Source: Bacteroidota bacterium (GTDB lineage Bacteria; Bacteroidota; Bacteroidia; Bacteroidales; ML635J-15). Taken from it: a DNA stretch of 64,000 bases. The notes beneath the pieces were generated by a model, which was given only the letters and a program-made list of their open reading frames with translations, was not told where the DNA came from and searched no databases. Below, piece after piece: positions 54,001 through 60,606 of this stretch. The stretch is from positions 62,001 to 126,000 of the forward strand of contig JAKQEK010000378.1 in assembly GCA_029558535.1 (NCBI GenBank). Reading direction: 5' to 3'. The position numbers and the translations under genes were made by a program. Within the stretch, counting starts at the first letter, position 1, and each line of letters starts with the position of its first letter.

Positions 54001-56089
54001 CGTCTCCAACAGAAGCGAGAAAACCTATTGAGCCTTTATTTACCGAATTTACCCAACTCTCACTAATGCTTGAATGTCCCCTTAGATGAATATCCCCTGA
54101 ATAGCAAGAATTTGCAAGAATAAATGGATATTTTCCAGTATTATAATAATTCTCGGGATAATCAATGTTTTGATCAAAACCTGAAGAAGAGCCATGTCCG
54201 AAAAAAGTCATCAGACTAACCCCGTTATTAATTAAATATTGAATTGAATCTGACTGCGTTATTTGAATTGGTTCCGAGGAAGTCTTTAAAAATGTACTTA
54301 CTCGCCCCCCAAATAAAGTGTCTTCTATAATTAATTTATAACTATTCAAATAACTCGCAAATGTTGTTTGTTCAGAAGCAGATATTCCACCTCCAAAATG
54401 TATTACAGATTTCATCCACTCTTCGGGAGGGTTTGATTCATATTCTATAACTTTATCAAGGTAATTCAATATTCCTTGATTTGTTGAAACGCTAAGCCTT
54501 CCTGTTCCAACAAGAGGTTCAAACCTTGTGTCGGCAAGCCCTGCAGTCAAAAGGTTGTCGCTTGACGGATATCCCGCTGAAGGAACTAAACATTCCGCCA
54601 TTATTGTAGGGCTATTTCTAACATCAATATAATGAATAGATTTCCCAATTAGAAACATTATCTTTTGTTTATTCGAGAGCTCATAAATCTTATCATTATA
54701 TCTGCGAATTGCAGACGGATGTTTTCGCACACCCCATGCAAACTGATCATAAAGTTGGTCAACATCAAGCAGTGCCACATTAAGACCTGTTGTACTTCTA
54801 TAACTGGCATATTGTTGAGCTCCTGTCCACAGATTTTTATGTGTAATAATGATAAAATCAGCCGATGGATATAATCCAATATAATCAGTAAATTTATTAT
54901 TAGAACTAACTTTTGTTATTCTATCAACGGATTTTAATCCAGCTTGATTTGCTATTGCAAGAAATCTCTCAGTACCGGTATTGTTAACAAGAGCTTTTAA
55001 GACTCCACCGGAATTTTCAACACTTATTCTCTCGTTATTAGTTAAATCGTATATGATAGCAGGGGTTGAAATATTAAAGTTTGTAATTTCGATATAGTCC
55101 TTTTCGGAAGAATAATTAATCGGTAAATAAAAATCAAAATAATTAAGATTTTCGAAATCCCATGTATGCGGATATTTAATATTAATATATGACACTGCAT
55201 TTCTGTCAGGAACTTCAGGTTGGATAGCATCATTTGCCGTAAAAGTAAATTGAACAGGATTAGTTAACGATGAAGATGGTAAGGTAATATTTTCTTTAAC
55301 AAACTGGTACCCGGAATATGTCCTGTCAATTCTAACCTGTCCAAGAAACTCGACCTTTAAATGATGGGGTACAGAAGACATCACCTGATTAGCAGGGACT
55401 CCTGCTACAGTTATTTCAAAATATGTATTTGCTGTTCCCGAGAAATAATTAGGCACATTTATCGTTTTTGAACAAGGTGCATCCACTACAATAACTTGAG
55501 CGTCGAACCAACCTTCTCCTTCGGTAAATAATGACCTAATAGAGCCTTCATAATATGCCCCTGTATAGTTTACTCTGATGTTTTTGTAACAATAACCCTG
55601 TGCATAAGGAATATATTGGGAGTATTCTGTATTATTATGGTTGGTCATTCTCCTGTTAGATGTTGAAAAATTCCAAGTAAGAAAATAAACAGAAGTGTCA
55701 TTATAAAAACTATAATCAGGATTTACCTGATTTGCCGGGTTATCGTAAAAATCAAGATCAAGATCTCCCCTATTTCTTTTGCCATAAAATTCTATATAGC
55801 TTCCCGGATCCCAAATTCCGCTGGAATTTTCGCCATGAATATAGATATATTGTTCCTCTCCATTATGAAAAATCTGAATGTTTCTTGGATCCAATGATCC
55901 CACAGGAATCCCTGAGGATAAAAGTGTTGCATAGGGTATTCTGTAAACACCATCCTCACTTATATGAATTTTAAAATATTGTTGATTATAATTTATCCAC
56001 TCGTTTGCATATGATTGGGCAATACTATATTTACCTGAAATTATAATTAATAACAGCAATATAAATATATATAGTTTACCTTTTTTCAT
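51077..56089 (-). CDS. T9SS sortase PorU family, PorU2-type (peptidase C25)
   Basis: 1670 residues, longer than classical PorU (about 1150). Signal peptide 1-24 (ends KYSIAQ). The N-terminal part starts with YFKIHISEDGVYRIPYATL, as in PorU2. The gingipain-like C25 domain has catalytic His632 in MTFFGHGSSSGFDQN and Cys662 in LANSCYSGD. A CARDB-like Ig domain follows (VDRLNGPGLNTLTVFVDAGA), then several beta modules and a FlgD-like C-terminal domain (LNYPNPFSTRTRFVFEL, AWDGKDMYGDQLANGVYFY). PorU cleaves cargo sorting domains and attaches the cargo to A-LPS on the cell surface. The gene just upstream encodes a PorV/PorQ-like barrel, which fits a sortase-shuttle pair. The separate function of PorU2 is not known to me. 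Confidence 0.9.
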   Translation of the reverse strand: MKKGKLYIFILLLLIIISGKYSIAQSYANEWINYNQQYFKIHISEDGVYRIPYATLLSSGIPVGSLDPRNIQIFHNGEEQYIYIHGENSSGIWDPGSYIEFYGKRNRGDLDLDFYDNPANQVNPDYSFYNDTSVYFLTWNFSTSNRRMTNHNNTEYSQYIPYAQGYCYKNIRVNYTGAYYEGSIRSLFTEGEGWFDAQVIVVDAPCSKTINVPNYFSGTANTYFEITVAGVPANQVMSSVPHHLKVEFLGQVRIDRTYSGYQFVKENITLPSSSLTNPVQFTFTANDAIQPEVPDRNAVSYINIKYPHTWDFENLNYFDFYLPINYSSEKDYIEITNFNISTPAIIYDLTNNERISVENSGGVLKALVNNTGTERFLAIANQAGLKSVDRITKVSSNNKFTDYIGLYPSADFIIITHKNLWTGAQQYASYRSTTGLNVALLDVDQLYDQFAWGVRKHPSAIRRYNDKIYELSNKQKIMFLIGKSIHYIDVRNSPTIMAECLVPSAGYPSSDNLLTAGLADTRFEPLVGTGRLSVSTNQGILNYLDKVIEYESNPPEEWMKSVIHFGGGISASEQTTFASYLNSYKLIIEDTLFGGRVSTFLKTSSEPIQITQSDSIQYLINNGVSLMTFFGHGSSSGFDQNIDYPENYYNTGKYPFILANSCYSGDIHLRGHSSISESWVNSVNKGSIGFLASVGDGLATYLNIYAGELYKNIAYKAYGMPISLQMINSIEYIGNQYPSNPRIEITCHEFTLHGDPSIRINYFEKPDLTVTPALLTFIPGEITTVADSFDLRIVVKNIGRATNETFFVSISRSLPDGTQYEYNVPVYGCNYFDTIYVKMPVDRLNGPGLNTLTVFVDAGAQVDESNENNNQVTIAFLIKSGDLFPVYPYKYSIYPSKNVNLIASTGDPFSAMAAYKFQIDTTDQYNSPLLNQTTIYSEGGIVSWGLPFEMTDNRVYYWRIARDHSNPDSLAWKESTFIYMEGEEGWSQAHFYQFKEDDYNFIIYDRPAYKFTFVDYPRQLVCQNTSQYWLENYNINSYRIDGSIANGLGDWGNCGTTPAMLIAVIDPETILAWSSDIADFGHRNYPQCWSSNRPQFYFTFTTGWGTTVYYDGLNAMKAMIESVPDGHYILAYSWSNGYFENWPDSVKQTFEDMGAVYINSVLNGNPYIFFTKKGTPSSTQERFGNSSSELITLSVNLSTDFDRGKIKSVTVGPSNTWKSLNWEHEALESPSDDSVVLKVYGINNLGQEIQVMEDIVPDTYEIFGLEDSIDYTIYPNLKLEFFTKDATDKTPAQLINWQLRYLGVPETAIDPKSGYYFCCDSLEEGDEIKFAVATKNISTMDMDSLVVKYWIQNSQNEIIDIDIRKLRNHPSGDVIIDTIVYSSIGLSGINSIWIEYNPINESTGTYYQPEQHHFNNIAVKYFHVQGDITNPLLDVSFDGRYIMNGEIISAKPEILIKLKDENQYLALNDTSLFRIYLTDLQTGTEKRVYFGLQDNPEETMEWIPADLPENSAKIIYNPIFTTDGLYRLRVQAKDVSENESGENDYVVDFEVITQSTITHLLNYPNPFSTRTRFVFELTGSEVPDELQIQIFTVTGKLVKVIFLDEIGPVYIGKNITEYAWDGKDMYGDQLANGVYFYQVKAKINGEDIDHRSNESDKYFKKEIGKMYLIR

Positions 56090-56238
56090 GGTGATAAAAT
56101 TACAAAAAAAAACAATCTCTTAATACATTCGTTTTGTAAATATGTTAATTGACTGTTTATTTCTCTAACTTGTCATAAATAACATATAGAAATTTATGAA
56201 GTCGTTCTCCGTATAAAAACTATATTTCCTCAAAATAT

Positions 56239-57354
56239 TTATTGCATTTCAGGCATTCTTGACTGGCTGTCTTTTTTTAGCAGTCCTCCTCCATTAAATC
56301 GATAACTCAAAGAAAAAATATGAGAGTATAAGGCAATGCTTTGATTTCCAATGTCTGTTAAAGCATAATCAAGTCTTAAACCGTAAATATTTATGCCGAC
56401 TCCAATATTTGGTTGCCATGAAAATGAAGTTGTGTTATCGAATTCGGGTATTTGCTGAAAATTATTTACTCCGGCACGTGCAAAGACAATGTTTTTAAAA
56501 CCAAATTCTAATCCAAAAGAAGGGTCTATACTAAAAATATTTGTTTTAATAAGTGTATTTCTTTTTCCATCAGTAGTAATTTGCATCCCCAATTCCGAAT
56601 ATAAAGAAAAGTTATCGTTAATATTGTACATGTATCCCGATCCCAACAACAAACGTGGTAATGTTATTTCAAGGCCATTCTCAGGCACCTCATTTCCGGT
56701 TGCTTCAAAAACATCTCTTAATAAATCCTGATTAAACTTCCAGGCATTAAAAGTTGAAGTAACATCACGAATGCTTGCTCCAAATTTCCAGTTATTCACT
56801 TGATACATAGTCGAGACATCTAACCCAAATCCCCAGGCATTTGCAAAATCTCCAGCATTACGTCTAATTAGCTTAAAATTCCCCCCAACACTTAATCCAT
56901 CAACAGGTAACACTCTTGAGTAGGTAAATAAAAAGGCATAGTCAGCAACGGAAAATGATGAGATTCTGTCATATCTGATATTACCATCACTGTCAATTAA
57001 ATCCAGAGTGTTCGGGATGTCATCTACACCAAAACGAATCATCGAAATTGCTGCAGCCGATTTATTGTCAATTTTGTATGAGGCTCCAATAAAATCATAT
57101 TTAGCAATTCCTGCAAAATATTCTGAATGCATTGCTCCGATTTCCAGTTGTTTGTCAAGTTTGCACAAACCTGCCTGATTCCAATACACAGAATTAATAT
57201 CATTAACAGAAGCAACAACAGAATTTCCCATTCCAAGCGCCCTGCTTCCTACACCAATTGCCAAAAATTCATTACTGTATTTTGGAGCAATCTGAGCAGA
57301 CAAATAATTTGAAATTATTAATATAATAATTAGTATTTTTGTCTTCAATTTCAT
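56239..57354 (-). CDS. PorV/PorQ family outer-membrane barrel protein
   Basis: 371 residues from the ATG at 57354 (a TTG at 57369 would add five). A signal peptide ends near residue 20 (SNYLSAQ). The family hallmark follows: GVGSRALGMGNSVVASVNDINSVYWNQAG. The rest is a FadL-like barrel (AFLFTYSRVLPVDGLSVGGN, GFGLDVSTMYQVNNWKFGAS, ending IFSLSYRFNGGG). PorV carries folded T9SS cargo from the translocon to the PorU sortase. This copy is 149 bp upstream of a PorU2-type gene on the same strand and probably serves it. Confidence 0.9.
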   Translation of the reverse strand: MKLKTKILIIILIISNYLSAQIAPKYSNEFLAIGVGSRALGMGNSVVASVNDINSVYWNQAGLCKLDKQLEIGAMHSEYFAGIAKYDFIGASYKIDNKSAAAISMIRFGVDDIPNTLDLIDSDGNIRYDRISSFSVADYAFLFTYSRVLPVDGLSVGGNFKLIRRNAGDFANAWGFGLDVSTMYQVNNWKFGASIRDVTSTFNAWKFNQDLLRDVFEATGNEVPENGLEITLPRLLLGSGYMYNINDNFSLYSELGMQITTDGKRNTLIKTNIFSIDPSFGLEFGFKNIVFARAGVNNFQQIPEFDNTTSFSWQPNIGVGINIYGLRLDYALTDIGNQSIALYSHIFSLSYRFNGGGLLKKDSQSRMPEMQ

Positions 57355-57431
57355 ATTGTCAATTTTCAATTAACAAAATAACAGTTTATATTGATAATTA
57401 TTGTCAAAATTAGAAAAAAAGTTTAATTAGC

Positions 57432-58142
57432 ATGAAAATTATTAAAAGTCTTCCATCGGTAATTAGTTCACTAAATCTTACTTCGGGGGCCGCTGCAACA
57501 ATTTTTGCTTTTCAGGGAGATATAGACACAGCTATTTATCTTATTATATTTGCTGCAATTTGTGACTTTTTCGATGGGTTTGCTGCCAGATTACTTAATG
57601 CTGTGTCGGAATTCGGTAAACAAATTGATTCGCTCGCCGATTTAATAAGTTTTGGTTTTGCTCCTACTGCCTTAATTTACAATCATATTATTTCAAACCA
57701 CATACTACCAAAACATTTTGCTTTTGCAAGCCTTATTATTGTAGTTTTTTCTGCTCTTCGACTTGCTAAATTCAATATTGACACGGAACAAAAAACAGAA
57801 TTTCGTGGTTTACCAACCCCTGCTTCAGCAATTTTTATAATCTCAATCTGTTGTCCTTTTGTTTTTGGATTAGTTAATTTAACCGAAGCTTTTCATAATC
57901 CTGTTTTTATTAGTTCTACAATTACAATTCTGCCTCTGTTGATGATTTCGAGAATTAAATTGTTTTCACTAAAAATTCATGGTTTTGACTTAAAAAATTA
58001 TTTTTGGCAAGTCATATTGCTGATATCAACAATAATATTTTTAATAATATTCGGAATTTCGGGTTTGGCGTTCAGCATTATTTTATATCTTGCCTTATCA
58101 ATTTTAAGACAATTTTTATCTAAAAATAAAACAAAATTATAG
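57432..58142 (+). CDS. pssA: CDP-diacylglycerol-serine O-phosphatidyltransferase
   Basis: 236 residues, mostly hydrophobic helices. The CDP-alcohol phosphotransferase motif is complete: CDFFDGFAARLLN then SEFGKQIDSLADLISFG (D-x2-DG-x2-AR-x8-G-x3-D-x3-D). It makes phosphatidylserine, the precursor of phosphatidylethanolamine and of serine-based lipids in Bacteroidota. Length agrees with the family. purS follows after 19 bp on the same strand, so the two are co-transcribed; the porV-like gene is divergent, 77 bp away. Confidence 0.95.
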   Translation: MKIIKSLPSVISSLNLTSGAAATIFAFQGDIDTAIYLIIFAAICDFFDGFAARLLNAVSEFGKQIDSLADLISFGFAPTALIYNHIISNHILPKHFAFASLIIVVFSALRLAKFNIDTEQKTEFRGLPTPASAIFIISICCPFVFGLVNLTEAFHNPVFISSTITILPLLMISRIKLFSLKIHGFDLKNYFWQVILLISTIIFLIIFGISGLAFSIILYLALSILRQFLSKNKTKL

Positions 58143-58161
58143 TAAAATAAAACATATAACA

Positions 58162-58413
58162 ATGAAATTTCTAGCACAAATTAACGTAATGCCATTAAAG
58201 GCATTATTGGATCCACAAGGAAAAGCAGTTATGAATTCTGCACAAAAAACCGGATTTGAAAGCATTACTAACGTTCGCATTGGAAAGCATATTGATGTTG
58301 AAATACAAGCCGACAGTAAAGAAACGGCGATTTCTAAAATTGATGAGCTTTGCAAAAAGATTCTTATTAATCCAATTATTGAATCCTACGATTTCAATAT
58401 TTACGAAATTTAA
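58162..58413 (+). CDS. purS: Phosphoribosylformylglycinamidine synthase subunit PurS
   Basis: 83 residues, standard size. MKFLAQINVMPLKALLDPQG is the conserved opening (normally V-x-P-K-x-x-x-L-DPQG), then AVMNSAQKTGF and NVRIGKHIDVEI, ending CKKILINPIIESYDFNIYEI. PurS bridges PurL and PurQ in the fourth step of purine synthesis. Neither purL nor purQ is nearby; the genome must encode small-type PurL elsewhere for this gene to be useful. It is followed by tRNA-His. Confidence 0.95.
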   Translation: MKFLAQINVMPLKALLDPQGKAVMNSAQKTGFESITNVRIGKHIDVEIQADSKETAISKIDELCKKILINPIIESYDFNIYEI

Positions 58414-58421
58414 AAAAAACT

Positions 58422-58452
58422 TTTGCAAATATAAATACAGGTTGTATATTTG
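58422..58452 (+). promoter_or_regulatory. tRNA-His promoter (-33 and -7)
   Basis: TTTG at 58422-58425 and TATATTTG at 58445-58452, separated by 19 bp, match the two-part Bacteroidota promoter; the tRNA begins 13 bp later. Confidence 0.75.
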
Positions 58453-58464
58453 CAGCCTCAAAAT

Positions 58465-58539
58465 GGTGATTGTAGCTCAGTTGGTTAGAGCATCGGATTG
58501 TGGTTCCGAGGGCCGTGGGTTCGAATCCCATCTTTCACC
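58465..58539 (+). tRNA. tRNA-His (anticodon GUG) with unusual acceptor stem
   Basis: G-1 is encoded (58465), as required for histidine identity, with C73 opposite. The D-arm (TAGCTCAG...), anticodon stem TCGGA/TCCGA with GTG in the loop, and T-arm GTGGGTTCGAATCCCAT are normal. The acceptor strands GTGATTG and CTTTCAC pair at five positions but give U-U mismatches at 5-68 and 6-67. CCA is not encoded. Confidence 0.93.
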
Positions 58540-58546
58540 CAAAAGC

Positions 58547-58578
58547 AAAGCTTCACGCAAGTGAAGCTTTTTATTTTC
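58547..58578 (+). terminator. tRNA-His terminator
   Basis: AAAGCTTCAC (58547-58556) and GTGAAGCTTT (58561-58570) form a perfect 10-bp stem with a GCAA loop, followed by TTATTTT. Confidence 0.85.
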
Positions 58579-58789
58579 TCACAAGTGTCAAAAACTTGTT
58601 TTTGTAAACGCAGTGAGAAAATAAAAAAATGCGAACGCAGTGAGCATTTGCTTTTGAATACCCCCCTCAGGGATCAACAAAATTGCGAAGCGGTTTTGTT
58701 AATCCCTCAAAAAATGCGAATTTGGTGAGCATTTTGATTTAATCATTTACTTTAAAACTAATAAAATTGCTTTAGCGATTTTATTAATC
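58568..58789. repeat. Hairpin-rich repeat unit, copy 1
   Basis: The unit 58576-58789 recurs at 58813-59026. It contains five hairpins: a nested 15-bp cruciform (58568-58582 with 58613-58627), AAATGC/GCATTT, AGGGAT-AACAAAA with TTTTGTT-ATCCCT (58669-58707), AAAATGC/GCATTTT (58711-58735) and AATAAAAT/ATTTTATT (58760-58785). Loops reuse GCGAA...GTGAGC or GCTTTAGCG cores. No protein coding is credible. Confidence 0.88.
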
Positions 58790-58812
58790 GCTTACTTAAT
58801 AGTATTTAACAA

Positions 58813-59026
58813 TTCTCACAAGTGTCAAAAACTTGTTTTTGTAAACGCAGTGAGAAAATAAAAAAAATGCGAACGCAGTGAGCATTTGCTTTTGAATACC
58901 CCCCTCAGGGATCAACAAAATTGCGAAGCGGTTTTGTTAATCCCTCAAAATTGCGAACTTAGTGAGCATTTTGATTTAATCATTTACTTTAAAACTAATA
59001 AAATTGCTTTAGCGATTTTATTAATC
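58813..59026. repeat. Hairpin-rich repeat unit, copy 2
   Basis: Same order of hairpins as copy 1, 237 bp downstream, with a few differences (for example GCGAACTTAGTGAGC in place of GCGAATTTGGTGAGC). Where the loop changed, the flanking stem is kept. Confidence 0.88.
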
Positions 59027-59051
59027 CAAAAAATCTCAACCTAACCAATCA

Positions 59052-59080
59052 CACGAATCAAAACAAGTTTTTGATTCGTG
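59052..59080. repeat. Additional 12-bp hairpin beyond the repeat pair
   Basis: CACGAATCAAAA (59052-59063) and TTTTGATTCGTG (59069-59080) pair perfectly over 5 nt. It differs in stem sequence from the others but shares the ACAAGT-like loop. Confidence 0.75.
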
Positions 59081-59145
59081 TACTGTTGATAATAATTAAT
59101 ATTTCAAAAGATATTTTTTTATATATCTAAGTTCTGCTGGCAAGC

Positions 59146-59173
59146 AAAAAAAAAACCGCTCCGAAGAGCGGTT
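59146..59173 (-). terminator. Terminator of the 59194-60264 lipoprotein gene
   Basis: AACCGCTC/GAGCGGTT with a 4-nt loop (59154-59173), followed on the minus strand by a run of at least eight T residues. Confidence 0.9.
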
Positions 59174-59193
59174 CAATTTTTATCTAAAATCTA

Positions 59194-60264
59194 TTAGCTT
59201 TTATATTTGAATACAACAACATTACCGGTTGTACCATCACGATGTCCAGCTACATAATAAACTAGTTTATAGGTTGTTCCCATCTTGCTTATGAAATACA
59301 CAGGAGCATAAGCTTTGTGCTGATCATAAGGAAGATCGTATTGATGAATCGGTGTTCCATCATTATAAGCAGTAGCCAAAGAAGCTTGTGTTGTTAAGTT
59401 AGCAATGTCTGTTACAATAACCCAACCATCGCAACCTAGTGTACCTCCTGTATAATTAGTATCTTGAATTCTAACTGTTGTTGCATCTGTAAAGTTGAAA
59501 GCAACTCCAATTACGTTTGAAAAGTAATTAGTAACAGGTGTGCTGTTATAAGAAGCCCATGATGTTTGGCCATAAAGAGCTAGTGGAATTTCAGCTGACC
59601 ATTCTGCTGCTATATTTTGAAGTAAAACAACATCAACTGTAGTATTGTTTGCCGGCATTACAAAATCAGTAACTGTAACAGTCTGATAACCAGCTTTTGC
59701 AACAGAGTATTCATAAGTTCCTTCTTCAACATAATCAACAACATAATCACCAGCAGCATTAGCTACTCCATTAAAAGTTACAATAGCATCAGTAATTACA
59801 TTATCGGCTTCGTCTTTAACTACAAAAGTTACTGAGTAAGCTTCAACTACAAAAATTGTATATTCCTTAGTTGTTTCCTGAAGTTCTGCATCTTTTACAA
59901 CAAATTCGTAAACAATTTTAGTTACACCACCTGTAAAATCACTTGCGTCATTATCATCAGTAAATGTGTAATCAAAAGTTGTTAAATCTGCATAACCTGT
60001 GGGGGCTGTCATTTCAACAGTAGTTACATCATCCAAACCTGAATGTATGTACTTGTAAATATGAATCTCATTCAATCCTGCTTCTGCTCCAAAAGTGATT
60101 GCAAGATTAACATCATAGTTTTCTTCTGATTCAAAATCAACAATAACAGATACCGGTCCTGACCATGTAATAGTTGGCAGAGCATACTCTTTATTACAAC
60201 TGTTAAAGATAGTTAATGCAGCAAAAGCCACAAATAATAGTGATAAAATTTTTACTTTTTTCAT
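59194..60264 (-). CDS. Lipoprotein with carboxypeptidase-regulatory-like beta module
   Basis: 356 residues. A lipoprotein signal ends FNSC with Cys23. Residues 30-150 form an Ig-like, acidic, beta-rich part (WSGPVSVIVDFESEENYDVN). Residues 155-220 resemble a carboxypeptidase regulatory/PEGA-like fold (VTFVVKDEADNVITDAIVTF ... TYEYSVAKAGYQTVTVTDF). The C-terminal 130 residues are unrecognised and end with TYKLVYYVAGHRDGT. Probably outer-membrane anchored. Monocistronic with a clear promoter (60328-60335) and a strong terminator. No SusC/SusD partner is next to it, so function is open. Confidence 0.85.
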   Translation of the reverse strand: MKKVKILSLLFVAFAALTIFNSCNKEYALPTITWSGPVSVIVDFESEENYDVNLAITFGAEAGLNEIHIYKYIHSGLDDVTTVEMTAPTGYADLTTFDYTFTDDNDASDFTGGVTKIVYEFVVKDAELQETTKEYTIFVVEAYSVTFVVKDEADNVITDAIVTFNGVANAAGDYVVDYVEEGTYEYSVAKAGYQTVTVTDFVMPANNTTVDVVLLQNIAAEWSAEIPLALYGQTSWASYNSTPVTNYFSNVIGVAFNFTDATTVRIQDTNYTGGTLGCDGWVIVTDIANLTTQASLATAYNDGTPIHQYDLPYDQHKAYAPVYFISKMGTTYKLVYYVAGHRDGTTGNVVVFKYKS

Positions 60265-60327
60265 AATTTTATAAATTTAAATTAAACATTTGATTTAATT
60301 GGACTACATTATACTTTTTCAATTTGG

Positions 60328-60335
60328 CAAATGTA
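60328..60335 (-). promoter_or_regulatory. -7 element of the lipoprotein gene
   Basis: TACATTTG on the minus strand fits TAnnTTTG, about 64 bp upstream of the ATG. Confidence 0.6.
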
Positions 60336-60594
60336 TAAAAATATTTCATTTAAAAATAATTTAATGTGTAAATTTTATACATATTATTAAAAATTTACAT
60401 TGATGAGACTAATTTAAATAAATAACAACGATGTAAATTTACTCCAGAATACTCTATTATCAATCCCTTTTTGAGATATTGTTTATTAATAATTTAAACT
60501 TTACACTTCTCATCTTCAGTGTTCTTAATCACAGTCTAATGAAGTAAATAATTAAAAAGAAAATAGTAATTATAAAAATGTACCAAGTATTTTA

Positions 60595-60602
60595 TATTTT
60601 TG
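60595..60602 (+). promoter_or_regulatory. -7 element abutting a GTG start
   Basis: TATTTTTG ends 4 bp before the GTG start at 60607, so the transcript is probably leaderless. Confidence 0.55.
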
Positions 60603-60606
60603 TGAA

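Larger units (their letters stand above)
60265..60606. other. Divergent promoter region (342 bp)
   Basis: It holds the -7 box TACATTTG (60328-60335, minus) for the lipoprotein and TATTTTTG (60595-60602, plus) for the sugar dehydratase gene. The AT-rich middle shows nothing else I can support. Confidence 0.6.

Noticed and set aside
58498..58728. Open frame running from tRNA-His into the hairpin repeats (CERSEH-type peptide)
   Set aside because: It overlaps the tRNA and its codons come from hairpin loops; there is no initiation context or homologous protein sense.
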